Assembly (NCBI RefSeq): GCF_002572525.1
Contig: NZ_PDBS01000001.1
Location: forward strand, 1,116,001 to 1,180,000
Direction: 5' to 3'
Source of the DNA: Natrinema sp. CBA1119
GTDB lineage: Archaea > Halobacteriota > Halobacteria > Halobacteriales > Natrialbaceae
DNA length: 64,000 bases
Shown: positions 27,198 through 36,607 of the stretch, one piece after another
Layout: each line of letters starts with the position of its first letter
How positions within the stretch are numbered: position 1 is the stretch's first letter
Translations under genes and position numbers: made by a program
Notes under the pieces: model-generated
Told to the model about the DNA's origin: nothing
The model's input: only the letters and a program-made list of their open reading frames with translations
Databases searched by the model: none

Positions 27198-28118
27198 CTA
27201 CCGGACGGCTGCGATCATCTCGTCGATGAACCCGTTCAGCCGTTCGGTGTCGGGGCCGTCGCGTGCGTGAACCGCGGGATCGATCGCTTTCGGCGGGTGG
27301 GCGAGCTCGCGACCCACGGCGTCGCCGATTACGGCGTCGCCCTCGCCCGCTCGTTTCCGCTCGAGCAACTCGCGAGCGCGGTCGATCCGATCAGCGTCGA
27401 ACACCGCGGGAGCCTGGTCGCGCAGGAAGGTCTCGAACTCGAGAGTCGGCAGTTCGTGTCCTCCGCGCTCGCCGGTCTCTTTGAGGTAGTAGGCGGACAT
27501 AGCCGCTCGACAGATCGTCAGGTTTCGCTTGACGGTCGGTTTCGTCTGGGTTTCGGTGAACCGTTCGTCGTCCGCCGAGACCGTCATCGTTCCGTCGTCG
27601 GTTTCGACGGTGTACTCTTCGCCCGCCGCATCGATGATCGGGAAGATCTCGTCGTCGCTCCGGACCAGATGGTGCGAGACGTACTTCCGGTAGTTGCTCG
27701 TTGCGATCCCGCGCCACGTATGATAGAGGTCGATCGGGTTGTACGTTCGTTCGATATATGCGGTGAGATCGTCGGGGTTGTACGCGAGGCGGTAGCGAAT
27801 CGGACTCCGCAGCAGGTCGATCGCCCCCTCGTTCGAGTCCGCGAGCAGGCGTGCGAACGTCCGCACGTCCCACCCCTGATACTCGAACTCACCGCGGTCC
27901 GCGATGACGGTCTCGGGAGCGCCCTCGAGGTGAGCATACCGGCGCAGATCCGTCGGCGCGAAGACGAATCCGACGTCGTAGTCGCTGTCGGGACTCGCCG
28001 CCCCCCAGGCGTGGCTTCCACGGGCGACCGCCATCGCGACCGCGATATCGTGCTCGCGTTCGATCGCCGTCAGGTGGTCGTCGACGGTCTCGTGGACGTG
28101 TGCCGGAACGGTGGTCAT
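27198..28118 (-). CDS. YcgL-type nucleotidyltransferase
   Basis: 306 aa. The DNA polymerase beta-type nucleotidyltransferase core is clear: AVARGSHAWGAASPDSDYDV contains the GS motif and the DxD metal-binding aspartates (near residues 28-48). The rest (DVRTFARLLADSNEGAIDLL, KRNLTICRAAMSAYYLKET) matches predicted nucleotidyltransferases of the YcgL group. The substrate is unknown; nucleotide transfer to protein or a small molecule is possible. The ATG at 28118 gives the usual short N terminus. Two promoter-like elements lie upstream (28177 and 28386). Confidence 0.88.
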   Translation of the reverse strand: MTTVPAHVHETVDDHLTAIEREHDIAVAMAVARGSHAWGAASPDSDYDVGFVFAPTDLRRYAHLEGAPETVIADRGEFEYQGWDVRTFARLLADSNEGAIDLLRSPIRYRLAYNPDDLTAYIERTYNPIDLYHTWRGIATSNYRKYVSHHLVRSDDEIFPIIDAAGEEYTVETDDGTMTVSADDERFTETQTKPTVKRNLTICRAAMSAYYLKETGERGGHELPTLEFETFLRDQAPAVFDADRIDRARELLERKRAGEGDAVIGDAVGRELAHPPKAIDPAVHARDGPDTERLNGFIDEMIAAVR

Positions 28119-28176
28119 AGCTGGGGCTCGAGTCTGTGGAACCGAGACGCGAGAAGACCGGGTGACGAATGCCCTT

Positions 28177-28215
28177 CGTAGCTTCACCTTGTGACCAGAG
28201 GCACTTAAAGAACGA
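28177..28215 (-). promoter_or_regulatory. Promoter-like element, copy 3
   Basis: Minus strand: TTCTTTAAGTGCCTCTGGTC then ACAAGGTGAAGCTACGAAGG. 59 bp upstream of the nucleotidyltransferase start and pointing at it. Confidence 0.5.
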
Positions 28216-28385
28216 GTGCGGTCGATGTCAGTGACCGAGCATAGGGAAGGCGATCGCTCGAGCGACTCGTGAATCCGTGGTCACCGAAACTGGTGCCCGT
28301 TCGCCAATCGAACGCGGAAACCGAAAACACAGCGTCGTGGCTATCGGATGTGAGTCAGCGGACTGCAGAACGACCGTCCTCCCGT

Positions 28386-28425
28386 CATAGCTCTACCTTG
28401 TGACCAGAGATACTTAAAGAATCGA
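28386..28425 (-). promoter_or_regulatory. Promoter-like element, copy 4
   Basis: Minus strand: TTCTTTAAGTATCTCTGGTC then ACAAGGTAGAGCTATGA. A second tandem copy 210 bp upstream of copy 3. It lies 95 bp before mptA but in the opposite orientation. The rest of 28119-28520 holds no gene. Confidence 0.5.
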
Positions 28426-28520
28426 CGGCCCGCTCGAGTAGTACCGAACGTTCCTCACCCGTCGAGCCAGTTACTACTGGTTCCGAAAGGTTGAATCGCC
28501 CGCTCCCCTGAATACGGCCA

Positions 28521-29447
28521 ATGAGTCATCAGTTGCCGGACGTGCAGGCGACGTCGCCCGACGTGACCGTCGGCCTGAGTCAGGTCGGCGTCACCGGCGT
28601 CGACAAACTCGTCAAGATCGCCCGCGAGGGCAAGCGACCGATCGTCCTCACCGCGGAGTTCGAAGTCTTCGTCGACCTCCCCGGCTGGCGAAAGGGGGCG
28701 GACATGAGCCGCAACATGGAGGTCATCGACGAAATCTTAGAGGACGCCACCCGCGAGGAGGCCTACGGCGTCGAAGAGGTCTGCGGCGAGGCCGCCGAAC
28801 GACTGCTCGAGCGCCACGACTACACCTCGAGAACGGAGGTATCGATGGAAGCCGAATTCATGCGCCGCGAGCAGACGCCGGCCAGCGACCGCGAGACCCA
28901 GCATACGGTCGATATCGTGGCCTCAGCGACGGCGACCGAAGACGGAACTCGCGAGGAAATCGGCGCGAACGTCACCGGCATGACGGTCTGCCCCTGCTCG
29001 CAGGGGATGTCCACCGCCCGCGCGAAGCAGACCCTCGAGGATCTCGGCGTCGAGGAGGAGACGATCACGCAGTTCCTCGACGAGGTCCCACAGCCGGGAC
29101 ACTCACAGCGGGGCCACGCCACGCTGACCGTCGAGGCAAACGGCGATCCCGCGGTCGATCTGAACGACATCATCGACATCGCGCGGGACTCGATGAGCGC
29201 GCGGATCTACAACCTCGCGAAGCGACCCGACGAGGACCACATGACCTACGAGGCCCACGCCGACGCGAAGTTCGTCGAGGACTGCGTCCGCGCGTTAGCC
29301 GAGGGCGTCGTCGACGAGTTCGACCACCTGCCCGACGACGCGGTGATCACGATGAGCCAGTCCAACGACGAGTCGATCCACCAGCACAACGCCCACGCCG
29401 AGCGCGTGGTCGAGATGGGAACGCTACGCGACGAAATCGCGGACTAA
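28521..29447 (+). CDS. mptA: GTP cyclohydrolase MptA (FolE2 type)
   Basis: First step of the archaeal pterin pathway, GTP to dihydroneopterin 2',3'-cyclic phosphate, with a mononuclear metal. 308 aa. Signatures: [20 protein letters not shown] at the N terminus, [20 protein letters not shown], and the metal-ligand region [13 protein letters not shown] (near 153), where the Cys is a conserved ligand. Late [16 protein letters not shown] also matches. The stop overlaps the convergent TrmB gene by 4 bp. Confidence 0.95.
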   Translation: MSHQLPDVQATSPDVTVGLSQVGVTGVDKLVKIAREGKRPIVLTAEFEVFVDLPGWRKGADMSRNMEVIDEILEDATREEAYGVEEVCGEAAERLLERHDYTSRTEVSMEAEFMRREQTPASDRETQHTVDIVASATATEDGTREEIGANVTGMTVCPCSQGMSTARAKQTLEDLGVEEETITQFLDEVPQPGHSQRGHATLTVEANGDPAVDLNDIIDIARDSMSARIYNLAKRPDEDHMTYEAHADAKFVEDCVRALAEGVVDEFDHLPDDAVITMSQSNDESIHQHNAHAERVVEMGTLRDEIAD

Positions 29448-30247
29448 AACTCGAGCGGCTCCGCATCCTCCCACCGCGGCACGAACTCCTCGTGGACGTT
29501 CGCGGCGAACTCCGGATCTTTGAGGTCGATCATGCCAAAGGCCTCGCCCGAGGAAAGCGGATTGGGCACCTGGATACAGACCTCGACCCCATCGATAATG
29601 TTGAACGAGCCCGTGATGTCGTCGTGCGTTCGGACGTCGAAGTCGTCGCGTTGCTGCAGGGTCTCACGATACCGCCGGCCCACTTCCTCCGACATCGAGG
29701 CGACCATCTCGCGGGTCATTAACAGATCGACCGAGACGCCCCGATCGAGGGCGTCCTCGAGTTGAGCGTTTATCTCCTCGCTGACCGCCTGCATGTCCCA
29801 CTGGGGGGAGGGATGCGACGACACCATTACGATATTGCGGTCGGCAGCCGCAAGGCGCTCTAAGAGGAGGTCGATCGTCTCCTCGGGACCGACGGCGGCG
29901 GTCCAGAACTGTTCCTCGACGGGTTCGGCCGCATCGAGTTCGTCGGCGAGATCGTCGACGATCGACTCGTACTGGTCCGCCTTCTCGTCGAGTTCGCGTT
30001 TCTTGTCCTCGAGCAGCCGATCGAGCGCCGTTGATGGCTCGACGGCGACGTACTTCTTCGGCCGACTGGCGGTCTGGCTCCGGACCAGATTGTACTGTTC
30101 GATGCTGTTGAGCACGTCGTAGATCCGCCCCATCGGCACGTCGCTCGCCCGTGACAACTCCTTGGCCGTTGTGGGGCCGGTGGTGAGGAGCGATCGGTAG
30201 GCTCGAGCTTCGTACTCGGAGAGCCCGAGATCCCTGAGACTGGCCAT
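29444..30247 (-). CDS. TrmB-family transcriptional regulator
   Basis: 267 aa. N-terminal winged helix ([20 protein letters not shown], then [20 protein letters not shown]), then a coiled-coil linker ([20 protein letters not shown]). The C-terminal sensory domain contains the phospholipase-D-like fold of the shorter TrmB regulators ([24 protein letters not shown]). Such proteins bind sugars or other metabolites, but neither ligand nor target can be read. Convergent with mptA. Confidence 0.9.
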   Translation of the reverse strand: MASLRDLGLSEYEARAYRSLLTTGPTTAKELSRASDVPMGRIYDVLNSIEQYNLVRSQTASRPKKYVAVEPSTALDRLLEDKKRELDEKADQYESIVDDLADELDAAEPVEEQFWTAAVGPEETIDLLLERLAAADRNIVMVSSHPSPQWDMQAVSEEINAQLEDALDRGVSVDLLMTREMVASMSEEVGRRYRETLQQRDDFDVRTHDDITGSFNIIDGVEVCIQVPNPLSSGEAFGMIDLKDPEFAANVHEEFVPRWEDAEPLEF

Positions 30248-30327
30248 GTCGGACGATGCCCCCGAAGAAACATAAACACTGTGGTAGTTTGACGAGAGGG
30301 GATAGTCGGCCCCGAGGAGGCCGAACG

Positions 30328-31974
30328 TCAGTCCAGAAGGTACTGGACCTGCTCGCTCAACTCGGAGGGAGTTTCGGCGCGATCGGAGACGCGATCGCCC
30401 AGTTCGGCTCGCGCCGTTCCCGCCTCGAGGGCATCGGCGTCGGGGACGACGACCTTCTCGTGGTCTGCCAGCCGAAGCGCCGCGCGATGCAGATCAGAAC
30501 CGGGCTCGCCGGCGATCCTGATCACCAGCGGCCCCTCGAGCAGTCGCGAAACAACGGTCGCGTAGCGAGCGATCTGGACGCCAAAGCGATCGCTCGCGCC
30601 GGCGAAGGCCTCGAGCGTCTCGCATGCGATTTCGCGATAGCGATCCTCGCCGGTCAGGACGGCCAGCTCGACCAGCCCGTCCGCGAACGCCACATTGGAG
30701 TCCAGCGGCCGGAGCGGCCGATCGCACAGGCCGACACCCGCGGCGGGACCGTCGAGGAACGAGTCCTCGTCGCGAAGGCGATCGATTGTCGCGTCGGCGA
30801 TCACCGTCGCGTCCGCGAGGACGGACGGATCGATCGTGCTCGCGGCCGTCGTCAGCGCGCCGAGGACGCGCGCCTGATTGCTGAGAAGGGGGACGGGGCC
30901 TCCGTTGCTGTCGCGATCGGCGTCCTCGAGCGCGTGCGCGACGATACCGTCGGCGAGCAGGTCCTCGCGGAGGGTCTCGAGCGCGCGTTCGGCATAGCGG
31001 CGGACGCGCTCGTCGTCGGTGTAGGCGTAGTAGGTGAGCAGTCCCTCGATCGCCAACGCGTTGGAGCCGGCGAAGACCCCTTCGTCGACCGGCGGCTCCG
31101 CGGCGGCCGCCCGATCGGTGGCGTCGAGGCTGTACGCGTCGTCCTCGCCGGGAGCCTGACTGTTCGCGAAAGCGGCGACCTCGCCGTTCCACAGGGTGCC
31201 CGTCAGATACTCGATCGTCCGCTCGGCGGGGTCGCGGTACTCGTCCGCGCCGGTCAGCAGGTAGGCGTTGGCGAACGCCCGCACTAACGCGCCGTTGGAG
31301 TCGAGCAGCTTCTCGCGCTGGAGCCCCGACCAGTCGGGCTCGGTCGCGAAGCGATAGAAGCCGCCCTCGTACTCGTCGAGCAGGTTCGCGCCGACCGCGT
31401 CGTAGGATCGCAACGCCATCTCCCGATCGCGTTTGAGCGCGAACTCGAGCGCGTCGGGCAGCGGGAACTTCGGTTGCTGGCCCCAGCCGCCAGCGGTCTC
31501 GTCGTACGTGTCGGTGAGGTGGCCGAGCATTCCCTGTTCGATATCGGCCGTCAACTCGCCGGCGGGCGGGTTGTCCTCGCGGAGCGGACGGGGAACGCGC
31601 GCCGCGCCGGTCCCTTTCGTCTGCCACATCGTTCGGACGCTGTCGAGGACCTGTCGCATCCCGTCGGGGCCGAGATAGCCGGCGCCGGTCAGGACCTTCC
31701 CGTTCGGGGCGAGGAAGACCGTCGACGGGAAGCCGCCCATATTGTACCGATCGCGAACGCGGGGGTACCGGTCCACGTCGACTCGCACGGGGACGAAGCT
31801 ATCGTTGACGTTGGCCGCGATTCGAGGTTCCGCGTAGGTCTCCGCGTCCATCTCGTGGCAGTGATCGCACCACGTCGCCGTCAGCGAGAGCAAGATGGGA
31901 ACGTCCGCCTCCGCGGCCTCGTCGAAGACCTCCCCTCCCCACTCGCGCCACTCGACGCGCGTCGTCTCGTTCAT
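30328..31974 (-). CDS. DUF255/YyaL-like thioredoxin-domain protein
   Basis: 548 aa. The N-terminal thioredoxin-like domain has LSLTATWCDHCHEMDAETY (near 25-45), where WCDHC replaces the more usual WCHWC, and GGFPSTVFLAPNGKVL. The remaining 400 residues are an alpha/alpha-barrel region (GYLGPDGMRQVL, GGWGQQPKFPLPDALEFALK, FYRFATEPDWSGLQREKLL) as in YyaL/spermatogenesis-associated protein 20. Biochemical role unknown. The frame is open to 32517; the ATG at 31974 matches the family start. The very long plus-strand frame in the same place is a shadow. Confidence 0.9.
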   Translation of the reverse strand: MNETTRVEWREWGGEVFDEAAEADVPILLSLTATWCDHCHEMDAETYAEPRIAANVNDSFVPVRVDVDRYPRVRDRYNMGGFPSTVFLAPNGKVLTGAGYLGPDGMRQVLDSVRTMWQTKGTGAARVPRPLREDNPPAGELTADIEQGMLGHLTDTYDETAGGWGQQPKFPLPDALEFALKRDREMALRSYDAVGANLLDEYEGGFYRFATEPDWSGLQREKLLDSNGALVRAFANAYLLTGADEYRDPAERTIEYLTGTLWNGEVAAFANSQAPGEDDAYSLDATDRAAAAEPPVDEGVFAGSNALAIEGLLTYYAYTDDERVRRYAERALETLREDLLADGIVAHALEDADRDSNGGPVPLLSNQARVLGALTTAASTIDPSVLADATVIADATIDRLRDEDSFLDGPAAGVGLCDRPLRPLDSNVAFADGLVELAVLTGEDRYREIACETLEAFAGASDRFGVQIARYATVVSRLLEGPLVIRIAGEPGSDLHRAALRLADHEKVVVPDADALEAGTARAELGDRVSDRAETPSELSEQVQYLLD

Positions 31975-32143
31975 ACCGCATCGACGTGAGTCGCCGGCGT
32001 AAGCCCTTCGTTCGCTTCCGGTACCGGATTCGGGTCTCGAGTGGGTTCGGGCGACCTCGAGCGGGCGCGGGCGGGCGCGGGCGGCGATTCCGTCGCTGGA
32101 ACGAGAGTAAAAGATTTTCACCGTTCGGCGACTAGATCGGCGT

Positions 32144-32734
32144 ATGCTCCGGTGGATCCTCGCGCTGTTGCTCATCCCGTTTCTCGACGCCGTGTTACTC
32201 GCGGTCATCGTCACCCAGTTCGGGTTCGTCAACTGGGTCGGGATGGTGCTGCTCGTTGTCCTGACGGGACTGGTCGGCATGTTACTCGTTCGGGCCGAAG
32301 GGCGACGAACGATCCGGAAGATGCAACGCTCGATGGCACAGGGGAAGCCGCCGACGAACGAACTGCTCGACGGCGGCTTGCTGATCGCCGCCGGCGCGTT
32401 CCTGCTGACTCCCGGACTGGTGACGGACCTCATCGGCTTCCTGCTCGCCGTTCCGCTGACGCGGATCCCGATCCGCGCCGCGCTCAAGCGCTTCGTGATC
32501 GTTCCGTACGCGGACAAGAAGACCGGCGGCTTCGCCAGCGGCGGAGTCTGGACGTTCGGCTTCCCGGACGACGGGACGACTCGAGAACAGAGTGAACCGA
32601 CCGACGGCGGGATGTACGACCTCGGCGACGACGATTACACCGTCGACGGCACCGAGGACTCGTACACGATCGAGTTCGGCGACGATGGCACGGACGACGG
32701 GGACGAGCGAGACGACGATCCCCTCGCTCGGTAG
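32144..32734 (+). CDS. fxsA: FxsA-family membrane protein
   Basis: 196 aa. Membrane segments near 5-25, 28-48 and 78-105. The family pattern LLIPFLDAVLLAVIVTQFGF, GLVGMLLVRAEGRRTIRKMQ and GAFLLTPGLVTDLIGFLL is clear. The C-terminal 70 residues are acidic and probably cytoplasmic. In E. coli FxsA affects phage T7 exclusion by F; that is family history and not evidence of defence here. Divergent from the DUF255 gene. Confidence 0.92.
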   Translation: MLRWILALLLIPFLDAVLLAVIVTQFGFVNWVGMVLLVVLTGLVGMLLVRAEGRRTIRKMQRSMAQGKPPTNELLDGGLLIAAGAFLLTPGLVTDLIGFLLAVPLTRIPIRAALKRFVIVPYADKKTGGFASGGVWTFGFPDDGTTREQSEPTDGGMYDLGDDDYTVDGTEDSYTIEFGDDGTDDGDERDDDPLAR

Positions 32735-32810
32735 CGAATATCACGGGTCGGAGAGAAAGAAACGCTTAAACGTCCCACCGGGCAACTACCGAGTGCGAGG
32801 GAGACGGCGC

Positions 32811-32884
32811 GGGCCAATAGCTCAATTAGGTTGAGCGCCACTCTGATAAGGTGGAGGCTCTCGGTTCAAATCCGAGTTGGCCCA
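32811..32884 (+). tRNA. tRNA-Ile(GAT)
   Basis: 74-nt cloverleaf: acceptor GGGCCAA/TTGGCCC, anticodon stem CCACT/GGTGG with loop CTGATAA (anticodon GAT), T stem CTCGG/CCGAG with loop TTCAAAT, discriminator A. Followed by two hairpin units that repeat its 3' end. Confidence 0.95.
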
Positions 32885-32929
32885 TACTTTTGCCGCGAGC
32901 AATCTCGCGAGCCGCAAATATGGAACCCG

Positions 32930-33022
32930 ACTCGGATTTGAATTACGGAAGTCGCAGCCCGGGAGCGAACGAAGTGAGCGACCCGGAACGTCTTCCGGTG
33001 GTTCAAATCCGAGTTGGCCCAT
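32930..33022 (+). repeat. tRNA-Ile 3'-end hairpin unit 1
   Basis: Outer stem ACTCGGATTTGAA (32930-32942) pairs over 13 bp with TTCAAATCCGAGT (33002-33014), which is part of a 23-nt exact copy of the tRNA 3' end (33000-33022). Inside are stems GGAAG/CTTCC (32947/32992) and CCGGG/CCCGG (32959/32982) around a GCGAACGAAGTGAGC loop. Confidence 0.8.
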
Positions 33023-33075
33023 TTTTGCTGCGAACAATGCGAACGTAGTGAGCCGTGAGCAGTGGAAATACAATC

Positions 33076-33160
33076 AACTCGGATTTGAGCCCTGGCAGTC
33101 GCAGCTGGTGAACGAAGTGAACCAGACCGTCTGCCTCTGGTTCAAATCCGAGTTGGCCCA
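33076..33160 (+). repeat. tRNA-Ile 3'-end hairpin unit 2
   Basis: Outer stem AACTCGGATTTGA (33076-33088) pairs with TCAAATCCGAGTT (33142-33154) in a second copy of the tRNA 3' end (33139-33160). The inner stems are GGCAG/CTGCC and CTGGT/ACCAG around GAACGAAGTGA. Each inner stem differs from unit 1 by paired changes that keep complementarity. Copies of the tRNA tail are 137 and 139 bp apart. The rest of 32885-33275 has no gene. Confidence 0.8.
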
Positions 33161-33275
33161 CTTCTCGCAGCGATCTATTTCGCAAACCAGCGGCCTACCG
33201 GACGACTCGAGTCACTGAGGAACGACAGATTCGTTCGACCCTCCGATCGACGGATCGTCGCGACGGTCGACTCGG

Positions 33276-33635
33276 TCACGGAACGATCGGGGCCAGTAAC
33301 GGCTCGCGTGAGACGAGCAGAACGACGTTGTTGCTCGCGAAGAGGGCGTACATTCCGACGATAGTGGCGACGAAGGCGATGTCCAGCGGCGTCGAGAGGA
33401 CGTAGCCGATCAGGAGCACGAACCCGGCGTAGATGAGGGCGGCGAAAACGACGCCGGCGATTCCGAAGAGGTCGTGAAGAAAGACTGTCACGGGATTTAT
33501 CTCGTACGCGTACGGGACGGTAAAGAACAGTACCGTTGCGACGAGATCGACGAACCACACGCTAAAGAACGCGGCCCGAAGTCTGGTAGTCCCCGGTCGC
33601 TTCAGCTCGATCCCGAATGAGGCCGTGTTCACCAT
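33276..33635 (-). CDS. Small haloarchaeal membrane protein
   Basis: 119 aa with four hydrophobic segments (FFSVWFVDLVATVLFFTVPY, IAGVVFAALIYAGFVLLIGY, LDIAFVATIVGMYALFASNN and a short third). Function unknown. The ATG at 33635 was chosen because upstream codons lack coding character. No operon partner. Confidence 0.65.
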   Translation of the reverse strand: MVNTASFGIELKRPGTTRLRAAFFSVWFVDLVATVLFFTVPYAYEINPVTVFLHDLFGIAGVVFAALIYAGFVLLIGYVLSTPLDIAFVATIVGMYALFASNNVVLLVSREPLLAPIVP

Positions 33636-33879
33636 CGTATTGAAGACAACGCTTGTCCGAGTATTACGCGTTGTACTTGCTGATTCCGGCCGTGTGATGG
33701 GGTCACTTGATTCGGGGAAGAGACAGCGCTGTAAGCGGACGGCCGACGGGGGCCCGAACGTAGCGCTGGGAGCGGATGATGGGTTACCCGGGTCGTCGTT
33801 TCGTACAATCTGCTGTAACTGTGTCCCGACGTACCCGCGACCCGCCAATCGTATGTTCCGGTATTGACAGGAGTTCGCC

Positions 33880-34335
33880 TCAGGCGTCCGACGACAGTTG
33901 CTCGAAATCGGGATCGGGACAGCCGTTCGGTTTCGACGGGACGCGTCGGTAGGCGTGTAATTCGCCGTCGGTGGCAGCGCTCAACAGGATGTCGTCCGGT
34001 GCAATCTCGTCGAACCGATCGACCGGTAGCACGAGTTGATCGATAACAGCCTCGCCGTCCTCGAGCAGGAGGACGACGTGTTCTCCGTCGACGATCCGGT
34101 CGACGACGCCGATGTAGAGATCGGTTCCGTCGAGGACATCGCCGATTGCGATGTCGGCCGAGGACGAACCGCGGGACGGCGGTCGCAATCTCCGGGAATT
34201 CGATGGGTGATCCGGTCGATCAGGCGTTTCACCGGTGCTCGCACCGGCGGTCGTCACTGCGGCGATCGTCCCCGTCGTGAGCGCACCGAGCATTCGAAGG
34301 ACTGTCCGTCGCGATCGTCGGGGTTGGTCCGACAT
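33880..34335 (-). CDS. Tat-exported DUF3006-like protein
   Basis: 151 aa. Twin-arginine signal RRSRRTVLRMLGALTTGTIA at residues 6-25, so it is exported folded. The mature part is a small barrel-like domain, GVVDRIVDGEHVVLLLEDGE followed by LPVDRFDEIAPDDILLSA, which matches DUF3006. Function unknown. The ATG at 34335 places the Tat motif correctly. Confidence 0.75.
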   Translation of the reverse strand: MSDQPRRSRRTVLRMLGALTTGTIAAVTTAGASTGETPDRPDHPSNSRRLRPPSRGSSSADIAIGDVLDGTDLYIGVVDRIVDGEHVVLLLEDGEAVIDQLVLPVDRFDEIAPDDILLSAATDGELHAYRRVPSKPNGCPDPDFEQLSSDA

Positions 34336-34848
34336 GCCCCTGTTGGCCGCGGGTTGTCTGATAAACCCTCGGTCGAGTCGGCTCGTCCCGCCCGTCCGGT
34401 CAACCGAACCCGTCCGTTGACAATGGACACCGTTCATAGAAGTATATCAATTCCACTACTTCGAACGATAACTAAGGAATAATATATATTAGCCATTTTG
34501 TTTCGAGGAGTCACAGTACGTGGCTGAAACGTACAGAGACCCGCATTTTAGCCACTTATTTGGGTTTTAAGAACGGGGCGGGGAACGAGCGATTAACTCA
34601 CGCAGAATTTGAGGAGATCTCCGGTTAGTAACTCGTCTGAGCGAGTGTATGGGACTTCAGTGAATCAGAGTATACGAGTGGGGCCGGTTACCGCATCCTA
34701 AAATCATAATATTTCCATATATGATAGATAGTCGAGATACAGTCGGAATTTGCTCGAGCAGTACCGGAGCGAAACGGGAAACACGGCGGAACCCATAACA
34801 GGAGTACGATTGTTATGGTTACCGAGCGATCACCGGCTTGCGGGGACG
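34336..34848 (+). other. AT-rich intergenic region
   Basis: About 510 bp of unusually AT-rich DNA for this chromosome (for example AATAATATATATTAGCC near 34,478 and CATATATGATAGATAG near 34,717). Small frames here have no coding character. It separates divergent-looking transcription into the Tat protein from the rdfA 3' end. Promoter for the Tat protein is likely at its left edge. Confidence 0.5.
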
Positions 34849-35463
34849 CTACTGCTCGCCGCACTCGCAGGCACCAGTTTCGAGCAGCGTAGCGACATCG
34901 TACTGTCGGCCACAGTCCTCACAGAGGACCTGCAGGTCGGCGAGAACACGGTATGAACCGAGTTGCAGATGGTCAGTATCCCGCAGTCGAGCGAGTTTGC
35001 TTTCGGTCACGGCGACCGTCCGCTGTCGGAGGCCCTCGATCGTTTTGGACTCCGACTCTCGAGCGTCTTCGTCGGTTTCCGGGAGCGACGCGTCCCGGTG
35101 ACCCGTGAGATACGATCGGATCGCGCCGTAGGAGACGAACTCCGCTCGAACCGTCTCGACGTCGACCCCCGCTCGCTCGAGTCGCCGTCTGGCCGCAGTT
35201 TGCTCGCCGCGACTCCCCTCGGTTCCATCGAGAAGGGTGTACAGGCGGCTGACATCGTCGGTGATTGTCTCGACGTCGGCATCGTCGAGTGCGGCCCGAA
35301 GGATTCGTTCGTTGAATGATTCGGCGAGCGCTCGCAGACTCGTTCGGTTCTCGGGATGGGTCCACCGTGCCTCGAGTTCGTCGCCGACGCCCTCGAGGTC
35401 GTATTTCCGGATGAGGCGCAGAACTTTCGGATCCGGTCCGGGCCCTGTCGGCTGATGGTTCAT
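34849..35463 (-). CDS. rdfA: Rod-determining factor RdfA family protein
   Basis: 204 aa. Matches the haloarchaeal RdfA family: N-terminal KVLRLIRKYDLEGVGDELEA, SLRALAESFNERILRAALDD, AARRRLERAGVDVETVRAEF and a C-terminal zinc-knuckle-like end, VLCEDCGRQYDV...GACECG. In Haloferax volcanii one member is needed for rod shape; many haloarchaea carry several paralogues, so this copy need not be the shape regulator. The zinc ligands are inferred from the four cysteines. Confidence 0.85.
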   Translation of the reverse strand: MNHQPTGPGPDPKVLRLIRKYDLEGVGDELEARWTHPENRTSLRALAESFNERILRAALDDADVETITDDVSRLYTLLDGTEGSRGEQTAARRRLERAGVDVETVRAEFVSYGAIRSYLTGHRDASLPETDEDARESESKTIEGLRQRTVAVTESKLARLRDTDHLQLGSYRVLADLQVLCEDCGRQYDVATLLETGACECGEQ

Positions 35464-35710
35464 CGAATGGACTGTCCCGAAAGACGAGGAAAGTCGTTTC
35501 GGTGGCAGACAGCCTTCGTTTCAGTATGCGGAACGTGCCGTTTGTATATCGGATGTTCCGTTCCGGGGGCCGGGAGAGTCGATGCGTCTCTGCCGCTAGG
35601 CGATCTCCGTTTTCGCTCCGTCCGATCGTCGTTTCGTCGAATGAAATATCGGCGCTGATTGAGAGCCACGTGTGCCGGTTGAGTCCTCGGTCGGCCGATC
35701 GTGACGGCCG

Positions 35711-36475
35711 TCAGCCGTACGCGAGCGTGATCCTGATCTCGCCCGCCTTATCCCGAAGCCGGGTCGGGAGCTCATCGTGAACGTAGTCGTCCGTAAATCG
35801 GCTCGTCGGTCCGAAAACGGCCAGCGATCCGAGGAACTCGTCGTCGGGCGTATAGACGGGAACGGAGACACCGCGGAGTCCGTCCATGTGTTCCTGATTG
35901 TTCACTGCGTACTCCCGATCACGGATCCGCTCGAGTTCGTCGAACAGCGCGTCGGGATCGGTGATCGTATTCGACGTGATCGCCTCGAGTCCCACCTCCT
36001 CGATGTAGCGGTCGACTGCGGCGTCGTCCCACTCTGCGAGAATGATCTTGCCCGAGGCCATCGAGTGGAGCGGTCGCCGGTGGCCGATCATCGTGTTCGA
36101 GAGGCTGCCGTAGCGGTGGACGTAGACGGCCTCGTCGTCCTCTTCGACGATGAATACCGCTCGTTCGTCGGTCTCCTGACCGAGTTCGAACACCGCTCGT
36201 TTGGCGGCCGTGTAACCCACTTTCCGGGAACGGGCCTGCTCGCCGAGTTCGACGAACCGGAAGCCAACGTAATACTTCCCGTCGCGCTCGATCACGTAGC
36301 CCATGTCGGTGAGCGTCTGCAGGTGACGGTAGACGGTACTCTTGGGGAGGTCGGTCCGCTGCGTGAGAGCCGCAATCGTGACCCCTTCCTCGGCTTTGAG
36401 CGCCTCGAGGAGTTCGAACGTCTTTCGCGTCGTCGAGACGCCGACGGTCTCGGTCTCGTCCCGATCCGTATTCAT
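35711..36475 (-). CDS. IclR-family transcriptional regulator
   Basis: 254 aa. N-terminal winged helix (TTRKTFELLEALKAEEGVTI, LTQRTDLPKSTVYRHLQTLT) and C-terminal effector domain (GHRRPLHSMASGKIILAEWD, REYAVNNQEHMDGLRGVSVP). IclR proteins sense organic acids and often control adjacent catabolic genes. It lies 130 bp downstream of the acyl-CoA dehydrogenase on the same strand and at the head of a catabolic district that includes a TRAP transporter, so it may control these. The ATG at 36475 is the best start. Confidence 0.93.
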   Translation of the reverse strand: MNTDRDETETVGVSTTRKTFELLEALKAEEGVTIAALTQRTDLPKSTVYRHLQTLTDMGYVIERDGKYYVGFRFVELGEQARSRKVGYTAAKRAVFELGQETDERAVFIVEEDDEAVYVHRYGSLSNTMIGHRRPLHSMASGKIILAEWDDAAVDRYIEEVGLEAITSNTITDPDALFDELERIRDREYAVNNQEHMDGLRGVSVPVYTPDDEFLGSLAVFGPTSRFTDDYVHDELPTRLRDKAGEIRITLAYG

Positions 36476-36607
36476 ATCCGATACTGTTCGCACGTCGCAA
36501 TCAATGTTCCGGATACTGGGACAGAAGTGTTGGCAGGCGGGACGGTCGTCCCTGAATCCGAACTCAAGTCGGGAAAAAAGCGTGGTACGAATCGTCGGCT
36601 CGCGTCG

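Noticed and set aside
32863-33160. CRISPR array
   Set aside because: Only three tRNA-tail copies about 138 bp apart; spacing and internal symmetry are unlike CRISPR repeats, and no cas gene is present.
34750-34956. 68-codon plus-strand frame
   Set aside because: Overlaps the 3' end of rdfA, lies partly in AT-rich intergenic DNA and has no coding character.
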